From the NCBI RefSeq assembly GCF_000003815.2, contig NC_049982.1:22155936-22219935 (forward strand): a DNA stretch of 64,000 nucleotides. Reading direction: 5' to 3'. Below, in pieces: positions 1-11,800 of this stretch. The notes under the pieces were generated by a model. It saw only the letters and a list, made by a program, of their open reading frames with translations, was not told the origin of the DNA and did not search any database. Source of the DNA: Branchiostoma floridae. Lineage: Eukaryota > Chordata > Leptocardii > Amphioxiformes > Branchiostomatidae. Made by a program: the position numbers and the translations under genes. How positions within the stretch are numbered: position 1 is the stretch's first letter; each line of letters opens with the position of its first letter.

Positions 1-290
1 TTACCCTTTGACATATTACCTAGCATACCTGTCGCCGCACATGCGTCCTAGCTAATGTGAGAAGGCTTATAAGTGTAATGTATTGTATTTGTTTATTGTA
101 ACTGTCGCGTCCAGTTGCGACCCTTCTTCGAGCGGGTGATCTATACCTGTTCGGGGAAGGGTGTTCTAGAACCGTCAGAACGCGACCAGTAATGTGATTC
201 AAAATAAAAGCAGTCTTGATTTGATCTTCTCACAAGACAGACGTGTCGTCAATTCGTCCGACTAGTTGTTATATATCCAACATTGGTGGC
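1..290 (+). mobile_element. Probable 3' part of an LTR with primer-binding site (LTR retrotransposon remnant)
   Basis: A GC-rich stretch is followed by a poly(A)-signal-like AAATAAA (about 203-209) and then by TTGGTGGCAGCGG starting near 281. That placement and sequence resemble the tRNA primer-binding site that sits directly after the 5' LTR of Ty3/gypsy-type elements. The LTR start is not visible and may lie left of the window. No gag, protease, reverse transcriptase or integrase reading frame follows, so this is at most a remnant or a non-autonomous element. The identification rests on PBS-like sequence and position only. Confidence 0.4.
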
Positions 291-299
291 AGCGGTGCC

Positions 300-1346
300 G
301 CCGCTTTCGAGCGGACGGACCCGTGATGAAACACCATCCTAGGCCCTCTGCCCGCTACCGTGTCGCCCGACTCGCCCGGAGACCATCGGCCAACCGCCTG
401 ATCACCCGACAACGTCTACCATGTGTCCAGCCGTCTCCGCTCGTTGTCGCTGACAACAGAGCCCGACTCCGCTCCACCCTGACGCCGTCCGTCACTGACC
501 GCGTGTACCAGAGTCTCCTGTAGACCATGCCGCAGTCTTCATGGCCCAACCCAACTCGGATTTCACACCAAGGACCCACTCCTGGACGCTGTCCGCGCAA
601 ACTTCTGCTGTGACCTGAACGAACTGTAAAAGGGCCTCTACTTGCTCCAGGAAGGCCACTGAACTGTCATGCCACAAGACCTACGAACTTGAAATATACT
701 GCTGCACGATGTCCTGTCCATAATATGTTATGTATTTTGTCTGGAGAGTATTGTGATATTGAGTATTGTGGTGCTTACCTAGGGAGAACTAGAGCCTGCG
801 GGACGACACTCCTAGGAAGAAGACTACTTTGTCCTTTGTCAGAACCTGCGAGTTTGCTGATTGTCAAGGAAATATTGTCACGATGATTGAATTTTGTATA
901 TTGAAACTATTTGAACTGATGCTTACCAAGTGTACTAGTAGAATCAATGACATTATTGATGCCTGCGGGGCGACTACTGCTAGTAAGACTATCCTGACCA
1001 CACTGAGGGTGTGCCCACATGTACTATTGTTGTGTTTTAAGATAGCGTTCTCTATGCCTTGACCGTAAGCCTGCGGGATAACGTTGATGCCTTGTTGAAC
1101 CTATGCTGTGCTGTATTCTGAATTTTGACTGTGTGATGCTTCCTAAGGAGCGCTGACGTCTGCAGGACGTCTCTCCTAGGAAGATCAATGGTTGTATGAT
1201 GCTCGCCTTAGTAGATAGAATGACTGCCTACGGGCCGACCCTATTCCTAAGTGCTTACTATACATTTTGTACTAGATGTGAAAACCACCATGCAGGTTTC
1301 TGCATTTACTGTACGTTAAGGTTTTGACCTTTTCATCGTTTCCAGT
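300..1346. repeat. Repeat-rich upstream DNA with five or six imperfect hairpin cassettes
   Basis: No convincing coding sequence is seen. The core GCCTGCGGG(N)CGAC recurs in variant form near 793, 961, 1069, 1155 and 1225, with a weaker copy near 843. Several cores lie in the loop of an inverted repeat: arms CTTACCTAGGGAG / CTCCTAGGAAG (774-819), a looser pair at 922-987, CTTCCTAAGGAG / CTCCTAGGAAG (1139-1183), and a pair around 1201-1255. This looks like a decayed tandem family within a transposon interior. The end of the stretch must also hold the ZCCHC4 promoter. The bases just before the ATG (TTTCCAG, to 1345) resemble a 3' splice site, so a 5'-UTR exon may exist upstream, but none could be placed. 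Confidence 0.5.
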
Positions 1347-4300
1347 ATGAGTGACCGCTTGACCAGTGCCGGCTGTGGTGTGGAGGTGTGTCTGACCAGT
1401 GAGTCTGGGAAGGAAGAGGCTTCAGTTCCACACTGCCCTCATGGTACGTCCATGGAAATCAGTCACAACTATTTACTAACTGAATCAATGGATAAGCTAA
1501 GATTTTCATCAGTCAGCTAAAATTCTTAACAGAAAATGGAAAATATTTATTGTCTTAAAAGTCATTGTAAGAAGCCTTTGAATGTACTAGTAAACGCTGG
1601 ATTTTTTAAAGAAGGAAACAACAGTGCTACTAGTACGGCCCCACGCCCTGACCATGCACCCCCTTATCCTGTATGGGGAACAGATTCTCTGGTAAGCATA
1701 CGATTCTTATTGACCAGAGATACCACTAGGTCACATGTGTCCTGAGACAGTCTTCAACTGTGACCTGTCTGATAGGAATTTTGTACCTCAGGAAGCCTGA
1801 AAATGGCCCATTTTAGCTTGAAATTCCCTTGACTCCACACCCAGGAAGGGCAACCCCAACTTCAAACCCATCAGCCTTACTTGGTTGCCCTGTTCCACTG
1901 CAGTGCTTCCCATTGCATTTTTTTCTAAAAAAAAAAGAAAGTGATGCAACTTTGCAGGGCAGCTCCTTTTGCAAACAAGCACAGAATACCACAGTAGACC
2001 TTCCAGTTGACTTGTATGTTTCCATGATAGACCCTGTTGTTTAACAATATTTCCTACATGATGTTGTTTGACTTGAATGTTCTCAGGACCCACTTTGCTG
2101 TTTGAGAGGTACATCCGAGGAGCGCCCTCTGGAGAGAAGTTTTATGCCTGCAGTGCTTGCCGTGATCGCAAAGAGTGCAGCTTCTACCTGAAGTATGGAG
2201 AGAAGATGTCTGAGGCTCGTCAGGAGGCCTGGGCAGACATCTCCAGAGCCTCTCAGCCGCGGTTCAATCACAAACAATTCTGCAAAAGGTTAGCAAATAA
2301 AATACATTTGGTATGACACAATTTTCAGGATCCTTATCAACACTATCAACACTATGAAAGACACATTTTTGCATGCCTTATCACTCTTACAATCAGGGAC
2401 ATGTGTGACTCTGTAACACTTAATTCTGGGTTGAAGAATTAAATTGTCTTTGTTAGCTAAATATCGGCTTGTCATTTGTTGCAGAGCTAAGATCTTTCAG
2501 AGCTGGAGTAATTCAAGGTTTTTGTATATGTAAATTGTGACAATCTAACATTTTGAAAGTACATCTTAAATAAATAAATAAATCTGTAATTAAATAAGAG
2601 ACAAAAGAAGCTCAGCAGTTAGAAATGAAGTTCTGTGAACAACATGTGGCATACATGTACATTTTGCATTTACCTGTTTCTAAACTGTTTTTAGGTTGTC
2701 AGAATTTGAAGCCCTTCCCACATGTAAGAGGAGGTTTTGTGAAGACTGCAGTCTGCTGTTGTTACCTGATGAGTGGGGGGAACACCAGCAACATCGTGTG
2801 CTGCAGACTGTCACCTCCCACCAGCTGACCAGACCTACCCACCTCCTTCATCCCAGGGAAAACAAGAAAACAAATGCTGTATGTCTGACTCACCAAGATT
2901 CATTTTCAAGCAAAAGTGTTCCCTTTTTGCACATGAGGGATTTTGGAACAGTCTTTTGTTGCATGGGGAGGGAGATAGCTGAAATATGCTGTATTTGCTC
3001 TCATGCAAATGTCAACCTGTCTACTGGTAGATCAAGATGCATTTGTCATGTAGAACTGTGTCTCCAATGTCTTTTCTAAAATTTGAGTAGTGCTACACCA
3101 CACCATCTCCTTGAAAAGAAAGAACTCAGAACCATTAACCTATATTTTCCTCTGCAGCAATATCTGTTCTCAGAGAGGACAGTACAGTTTTTCCTGAGCC
3201 AGGTCCAACAGCTGGGCTATAACAGAGTGCTGTGTGTAGGAGTTCCTAGGTAACCACTTAAGTTTATTGGTCCCAAGATTTTGCTAAAAATTGATTGTTG
3301 CATGGCCCAGGAAGATAGAAATAAAAATATGCATCATATTATGAATGAAATTTTAACATAATAGCTGCCTGTTAATGATACTACAATGAAACTGCAACAA
3401 CGAGGAAACAAGGACTTTTTCAAATGTTGATACCAAAATACATATATATGTGCATTTAGGGTTGACATGTGCCCAGAATGTTTTTTTGTTTTTCTCATCC
3501 AAGAATTAAGAAATTAAATACATGTAGTCTTAAGCTTGATCATGCTGTGTATCTATACATTTGAATCAGAGAATGGAATAAAGGAAGGTGAAAGACAATA
3601 GATTAGATTATAATCAAGTGTTACAAGAAATTGTCAAAATGGTACTGCATTTCATACAGTATGTTGCATACATGTACACTGTTATTTAGTTAATTTACAT
3701 TTTGTAAGATCCCACATACAGTGCATATTTTGATGTACATTTGTATACCTTCGTTGGTTTCAGGTTACATGAGACCATTCAGTCCCAGAGAGCAGCAGGG
3801 AGTTCCCAGCTGGACAGCTTGTTACTGGACATAGATCACAGACATGTGAGGACCTTTGTTTGAACAATTGTAAACTTTCTAGGTGTGAATGCATGTTAAG
3901 AACTTTAGGCGTTGTTTAATAGTTTCTCTGAAGTTTATCCAATGCTTGAAAAGTGTAAAAAGTTTATTAACTCGTGCTACTAGCTAATAGACTAGCAGTA
4001 CTAGTAGTAGTGTTTCTATATTGAAATGATACCTTAAAAGTTGATTAGCTTATGCTGGAGTAATTGACCATTATTATATGATTTTGCAATATAACTTAAT
4101 TTATTATAAATATAATGTTGTATTCTAGGAGAATACTTTAAGTTATCTGCAAAAGTGCTTCTCCTTAGGTATCAATGATAAATAGTTGTTACTTATGTGT
4201 TGAAGAACATGTAACTTTAAAGTTTCAAAGGTCCTTCTTTCTTCAGGTTGAGTTATACCATAAGGCAAGGAACACTTCTACCACCATAATATGCTCTGCC

Positions 4301-5867
4301 CAGGCAAACTTCTACACTTCACCATGTTTGTTCTGTCCAGGCCCAGTTCTATGATCAGGAACACTTCTGCCACTATAACATGTTCAACTACCACTTCTTC
4401 GATGGAGACTCAGCCAGAGATGCTTGCGTGCAATTTTTACACCGTAACCATGGTGATGGGGTCGTCATGGTAACAGACCCACCTTTTGGAGGGTTGGTGG
4501 AGGTGTTGTGCCACTGTATGAAGAAGTTATATGGACTGTGGAGAGAAGGATTAACTGGTATGTTCTGTAAGTCTGTCCACTGTTGACAGCCTTCCATTGT
4601 TACTTACAAATGTGTTGTACAGACACCTGTAGTAAGACAGAAGTTTTTATTACAAATGTTTTACATACACCTGTAGTGAGACAGAAGTTTGTATTTCCTG
4701 TGTTTTACAGACACCTGTAGTGAGACAGAAGTTTGTATTTCCTGTGTTTTACAGACACCTGTAGTGAGACAGAAGTTTGTATTTCCTGTGTTTTACATAC
4801 ACCTGTAGTGAGACAGAAGTTTGTATTTCCTGTGTTTTACATACACCTGTAGTGAGACAGAAGTTTGTATTTCCTGTGTTTTACATACACCTGTAGTGAG
4901 ACAGAAGTTTGTATTTCCTGTGTTTTACAGACACCTGTAGTGAGACAGAAGTTTGTATTTCCTGTGTTTTACATACACCTGTAGTGAGACAGAAGTTTGT
5001 ATTTCCTGTGTTTTACAGACACCTGTAGTGAGACAGAAGTTTGTATTTCCTGTGTTTTACATACACCTGTAGTGAGACAGAAGTTTGTATTTCCTGTGTT
5101 TTACATACACCTGTAGTGAGACAGAAGTTTGTATTTCCTGTGTTTTACATACACCTGTAGTGAGACAGAAGTTTGTATTTCCTGTGTTTTACATACACCT
5201 GTAGTGAGACAGAAGTTTGTATTTCCTGTGTTTTACATACACCTGTAGTGAGACAGAAGTTTGTATTTCCTGTGTTTTACATACACCTGTAGTGAGACAG
5301 AAGTTTGTATTTCCTGTGTTTTACAGACACCTGTAGTGAGACAGAAGTTTGTATTTCCTGTGTTTTGCAGACACCTGTAATGAGACAGAAGTTTGTATTT
5401 CCTGTGTTTTACAGACACCTGTAGTGAGACAGAGATCCCCACCCTGTGGATTTTCCCTTACTTCATGGAACACAGAATAGTGGACAGTCTTCCGTCCTAC
5501 AGGATGTTGGACTACAAGGTGGGTTATCAACATGGTATAATTTTAATAATTGCTATAGAATCAAACACAGTGATTACCTTCGCCAAGAAGGTTATATTTA
5601 CCATTATGCAAATTAACAGCAAATTTCGCACCACTGCCACACCACTGCCGCACGACTAGTCGGCCCACGTAATACGACAAAAAACAATAATAACAATAAC
5701 ACAACCATGAACTTACTGGACAGTGTTATCTTACTGTATTAGGTAGAGTATGAAAACCACCCCCTGTACCAGGAAGGACCCAAGTCTAAGAAGAGGGGTT
5801 CACCTGTCCGCATCTTTACCAACATCCCCACTGATCGAGTGGTTCTACCCCAGGACAAAGGCTACAG
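1347..5867 (+). CDS. ZCCHC4: ZCCHC4 exons 1-8: zinc fingers and methyltransferase core
   Basis: These eight exons encode residues 1 to about 367. Exon 1 ends within Gly33 of the GRF finger (CPHG). Exon 2 reads on through [13 protein letters not shown]. Exon 3 carries the C2H2-like finger and ENKKTNA. Exon 4 holds the strand motif RVLCVGVPR, and exon 5 LLLDIDHR. Exon 6 carries [14 protein letters not shown] and [10 protein letters not shown], where DPPF is the catalytic motif of N6-adenine methyltransferases. Exon 7 holds [11 protein letters not shown], and exon 8 PVRIFTNIP. Each of these segments has an obvious counterpart in vertebrate ZCCHC4. Exon 7 starts at 5415, at the last of 19 near-identical candidate acceptors; only this one keeps the frame open. 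Confidence 0.92.
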
Positions 5868-8800
5868 GTAAGCTATACACATATAGTCTAATCTATGTGA
5901 GTGTAGTCACTGCAACACTTGCTATTGGATCACACTCCATTTCCAAGCAATTTTCTTCTGGGATGAAACAATGGCACCTAGATTTTAAAACAAACACTAG
6001 ACCCCCTCCCACCCATGCTAGTTGCACACCAGTCAGTAATTACTTTTCCATGCAGACTTTTGGCAACATGAGAATTTGGGAGCTCACACTCTGGCAGTGT
6101 GCATGGACAAGTTGCCATTTATGTTGCTGATGTTGTGATAGGATACAGGAAATTCTGCCAAAGTTGTACTATACAATCCCTACGTTTTAATTTGCATCTC
6201 CTAGAGCTTTTAGGACTGTGTCAGTGTCCTTTTGGTACAGGCAAAGAGTTGTTGTTGATCATGTACCTATTGTGTAGTGTGAACCATGGCCACAATTGGC
6301 CAGTACCTGTTGTATGCTTTCCAAGCTCTCAGCTCCGAATGTTTTTTAATGTATTTTCAGCCGTTTTAATCAGGCTATCTATTTAGTACCATTTTCTTTA
6401 TGTCTCACGGCCAGTATATGCACCTTTTGTGTAAAGCAGTCAGCAGAACATTGAAGGACTACAAGTGTCTTCTGTAATTATAAGATGTTTATCTTACATC
6501 AGGTGTTTATCATTTGTATAGTTAACACCAAGTCTTCCTTCCTTCCATTTGGATTTTATTATCAACGAATCCAACAATCCACAGTATTTACACATAGAGA
6601 TTAAAACAGAACCATATAAAGATATACGGGTTCAGCTTAAAAGTCTTGCGCATCTATTTTGTTACTCCAGAAACAGCCCTAAGCACTTGAACATTTGCAC
6701 ACTTTTCTGCTGTTGATAACAAACCACAGAATGTACATTTTTATGTTTTAACTAAATGCCAGTAAGCTGGTGCATAGTGTCCAGATAATGCCTTCTAGCT
6801 AATGATAGTGTTGACTGATTTACGTTACACTTACAGCGAGATAGCTGGTCTCAGATATCTATTATTTTACAATTCCTGTGCTTTGGGATCGTTACTCTAC
6901 TTCCATGGTTAGACAACATATTCATAACAAAGCTTTCTGTCATTTGTAATAAACTAATCATTTAATTGATGCAGTGAAGAATACTTCAATCTAATTGTTG
7001 TTTTATGCACAATGTCCTCCAAATGTGTACTATTTAACTATTTACTTGTTTCTTCAACACAAGATAAAACTTAGGTTTTCAGTCTATCCAGACAGCCATC
7101 CATGTGATAGTAGCTGTAACTGTAAGCTGTAACATTAGTGTTAGACTCACTGACACATTGAATTGAGCTTTTACAGTGTTCAGATATGCTATGAACTATA
7201 TGTCTGCTCACATGGTGTCATTCAGATTAGAATTTGTGGTAGATTTTTCTCCCCTAACCTTAGAAAAAATAGTGTATCACAATATTTTTCTGTACTTCTA
7301 ACTTAAAAATGTTAGCTTATGTGTATTACGTGATCCTATTCTTAGGTCCCACATAAACTGTTAACATTATGGGAATAGATTTGTTGTTTAAACAAAAGCA
7401 CCATGAAGAAATACAGAGGAAGTTCCTATCACACAGCCACACTAGCACTGGCCCTGAAGGAGACCTTCATTATACAAATTACTATGAACAGGACGATCAG
7501 CATGAAGATGAACATGCCAAAAACGCCCCCTAGCAGTTCCTCCAGGTTGTACTCGTGGTTGTAGTAGTCATCGTAGTCGTACTCGTCATGCCACTTGATG
7601 TTGATGCTCCCCGGGTCGATGACGATGCCTCCTGTCCCCTCACCCTTACCAGTCCCCTTGCCCCCGGTGGTCTTAGGAGGAGTGGGGCGGGGCTTAGCGG
7701 CAGGACGTTTGGTCGGGGCAGGACGTTTGGGTGGCGCTTTGGTGGCCGGCTTCTTAGGGGGAACAACGACAACCGGAGGGGGAGGGCGAGTAGGGATGTC
7801 CGTCACAACGACCTTGAACGGTACGATGTCGTACTGTCCTTTCACATTGTCAGCACGGCATCGCCAGGTCCCGCCGTGCGAGGCGTCCACCTTGGCGACC
7901 GTCAGCTTCCCCGTCCTGCTGACGCTGATCCCCTTGACGGTTTGTCCAGCTGTGATGATGGTGTTGGTGGGAGTCGCCCACCTCACGATCGGCTGGGGCT
8001 TCCCTTCAGCCTGAATATCGATGGTCAAACTTCCTCCAAACCGGACCACTTGGGACTGGTCCACAGCACTGGTGATGAACACACCACACTCCAGAGCATT
8101 CCTGGGGATCTCTTCCAGGAATTTACCGTTGAAGTGCCGAGGGGCGTCACAGACCAGCGGGATGTACGTTACCGGGTCAAACGCCCCAATACGATCCACT
8201 GAGTCCTTCAGCCACTGCAAGTTACAGTCACACAGCCACGGATTCTCCCATAATGCAATGTTCAGACCTTCATCGAGGGCGTGGGAGGGCTCGAATGGGA
8301 AAAAGAGGTTCTCAGGGAGCGTGTCCAACTTGTTGTTGGTCAGATCGAGTTTCTCCAGGGCGTAGTTGTCCGCGAAGGTGCCGGCCTCGATGCTGCGAAT
8401 GTTGCAGCTCCCCAGCTTCAGCTCCTTCAGCTTGTTGAGGGTTCGGAAGGTCGTGTTCTTGATAGTCGTAAAGTTGTTCACGGACAGGTCGAGGGTCGCG
8501 ACATTAGGGATGTCTTGAAGGTTTGGAATCTTCTTCAGGTTGTTCTTCCTGATAGAGAGCAGGACCAGGTTGTTGAGTCCCTGGAAGGCGCGGTCGTCCA
8601 GCATCCTGAGGGTGGGGATGGAGGACAGGTACAGGTGGGTCAGGCCGCTGAGGTCGCGGAACGCCCCGGCCGTGATGTTCACCAGGTGGTTGTTGTAGAG
8701 CTTGAGTTTGGCCAGGCGGGGCAGGAACATGGGGGGGATGGCTGTCAGGTTGTTAAACTGGAGCGACAGTTCCGCCAGGTTGCCCAGGCCAAAGAACGCG

Positions 8801-11800
8801 CCGGCGTCGATGAAGTACAGGTTGTTATAACTGAGGTCCAGCACAGACATGGCCACCAGGTTGGCAAACTGGTTGCGGATGAGGTTGGTTATCTTGGTGC
8901 GGTTGAGGTACAGCTCGCGGGTGCCGATGGGGATCTGGGCGCTGGGAACCAGAGCCATCTCCTGATTTCCACTGCAGTCGACGATCTGGTTCGGGACGTC
9001 ACACCGGCAGCCCGCGGGGCACGGGGAGCGAGCCTGCCCCGACACCGTGGTGATCATGGCCAGCATGACCACACTGACGCACAGCACAAGTTTGCCCATG
9101 TCGTACAGCACAAGTCTGCCCATCCTGTACAGCAGAGGTCTGTCCTTCCTGTACTACTGGTGCTTGTACTGGTCACAGTTTGGACAGCTATGCTGCTGGT
9201 GGTGGTCACAGTTTAGGCAGCAACTATGCTACTGGTGCTGGTACTGGAGACAACCTGAGGAGAATGTAGAAAAATACAGGCTTAACAATTATGATAGAAC
9301 AGCACCCTTCCAGCAACCAGTACCCATCAGTTGGTATTTAAGGTAGAAATTGAAAATTGAAAAGTCTTAGATACAAATGAGGACCTTGTCTTTGCTGAGA
9401 GACCCAGCAATGATAGAACTATCATGCAGTTCTACATTTGTGCTTATGGTATAGGCATTTCAAGAGTATATTTTGTGACCTTTTGTGCAGTTACCTTTGT
9501 CCAACATCCCTATCCATCCCTTGTTCAACACAACAGTAGTCCTGATTATGGAAGTAGTCTGCCCTGATTACAGCTGGTAATCATTACTATTCATAATGTA
9601 CATTCCACAATCAAACGTCATGTATGGTCAAACAATGAGGGCAGCTTTCCAGAAAATGTAGGAGCGCTAAATATAGAATGTCTACCTCAAATAGTACATT
9701 TGGCTATCAAGTTGTTTGTCAAAATTTCAGCATCAAACTAACTAATCTGATATTAAAATGCAGCCATCTTTTCAGTTTCAAGGGAACGTAAAGCTAGTCT
9801 CAGCTACATGGTAAAGACCTGACAAAAAGGTCTCAATCTATAATTTGTCACAGCAAGTAGTAATTGAAGCATTTGCATTTAGTAAATTGACATAGGGGTT
9901 TAGGTAAATTTAAATGTTGATGCATATATATACATTTTATTGTTTGGAATGATTTCTTCACACTCGCTACCCTAAGCCTGCAGTGAAATGTTTGAAATAG
10001 CTACATGTACACATTCATACACACGCCCATGCAGAGAGCCGCACCTTGTCAATGAAAGTTACTGTTCTAAAGTTAAGAAAAACTTGGTAAGACTGCTTAC
10101 CTGCCGAGCCTCACAGGTATGAATCTGGAAGGTACTCCTGAAGGCTTACTGCCCCATACCTGTCATGTCTTAGAGACAGACAGGAGTTCTTTAGCAAGGA
10201 GGGGCCTGTTTGGGACCGCCTGCTTTGGGACTGGTTTATGACAGGCAGAATGAAGGATATGGCAAGTGGGTGGAATAGTCTATTATCCAGTGATAGTGAA
10301 TGACTTTTCTAAGCCGCATAGGTCTGATATAACGTCACTAAGCAGATTACACAGCCAAAGTGGCCTTATCTGTTTATATAAAATGTACCTCAGGGCTGTA
10401 AGATGCAGAATTGGGATGTTTGGTAATATGGTTGGGAGGATTGGGGTCTATCCTCTTTTGTCTTTGAAATGGTTCCTGCCAGTATTCTGGATATGGGTCA
10501 GGATTGTGCTGGGGTGCTCAGTTCTACAGACAGTGAGTTTCCTGTTTCTGAGGTGCTGGTGGAGTATGTAAGGGCAGTCTGTTTATAACAGCCTGTACCT
10601 GTCAATCATAGTTACAGCTGCTGGTACAATGGGACACATGCACAAAGGCTGGACATGGAGGAGCGTCTGCATGCTCTTTTACGTAAGGCGTAGGCAGCCT
10701 ATTTTATTTCCCGTAATTTGTAGGGAAAACCATCTTATCTACGTAATTCGTAGCGAGGTGACCAAATTTAGCGTAAATGGCTTCCTTGATCTAGCGTAAT
10801 ACGTAGGGGGTTCCTCTGAATTCAGCGTAAATCGTTGTCGGAACCTCCAATGCAGACCCTCATGGAGCATACTGTTGTTTACATTTCCGATGGCAAATTT
10901 TAACTCATGATTATTGAATTCATGGTTATTGAATAAGCATGTACTTGAAATACAACCTTTTGGATTTCTGACAACAGAAATATACATTTTGCAACAAAAT
11001 TGTCTTTTTGTCGTTAAAATTCCATATTTAGCTACTGTACAGTTGTTCTTGCAAATGGTTTTGTGTTTATATGCATTGAGCAAAGAGGAACAATGACTTA
11101 CTGACTTATGTCGGGTGTCGCTCTTCCCCTGCCACCCGAACCACTGTAGCAATATAAAAGAGCATATTGCACTGAATGGTCTCTAGTAGCAATTGTCACT
11201 TACCCCTGATCAGGGGCATGGTACATGCATTTCTGCATCTAGACATTTGTAGACTGCTGAGTTTCTGTTCAAAAAGTCTATTGTGACTGATACAGTGCAC
11301 ATCATACAGTATATATACAGACTAGAGGTAAGGAAGGTTTTCAGAACGAACCATTAAAAACCCCTAGCCCCTACCTTAAAGTGGTCCTCTGCGACTAGAC
11401 AGACGAATTGAACAACCTTAAACAATTCCTATGTCAAAATGTGTAGCTCATCACAGTACATGTAACAACCTTCACAGATACTGCAGCCCCCTTCCCCCAT
11501 TCTACAGAAAGTTAAGTCTGCCACCTACCTGAATGAGCACTGTCCACACCTGTGCCACACCACCTTACAACGTTCACGTCTCTTACCTGTAACGTGCTTA
11601 ATTGTTGCTGAGCTTCAGCTATTCCTTGCTCCCTGTTAGCAATATGTAACCTGCATTGAGAGGAAATCACGTCTTTTCTCAGACTGCTTTTCTCCAAAAG
11701 TATAGGCAGTTGGCCAGACTCTCTGAAAATGTCATCATGTTCCCTTGAGGTTAATCTTGACTGTGGAACAATGCAAAAGGCTGATGGTGCACATTTTACG

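Noticed and set aside
2696-3079. 127-codon open frame presented as a separate gene
   Set aside because: Its first 61 codons are ZCCHC4 exon 3; the rest is read-through into the intron past a good donor at 2879.
5233-5533. Minus-strand open frames with repeated [13 protein letters not shown] peptides
   Set aside because: They are translations of the 44-bp minisatellite.
8281-9216. 311-codon plus-strand open frame
   Set aside because: It is the antisense shadow of the LRR-Ig gene; its composition is low-complexity and it has no domain.
10739-11152. 137-codon minus-strand open frame
   Set aside because: No recognisable domain or codon signature, and it overlaps the CGTA-motif repeat cluster.
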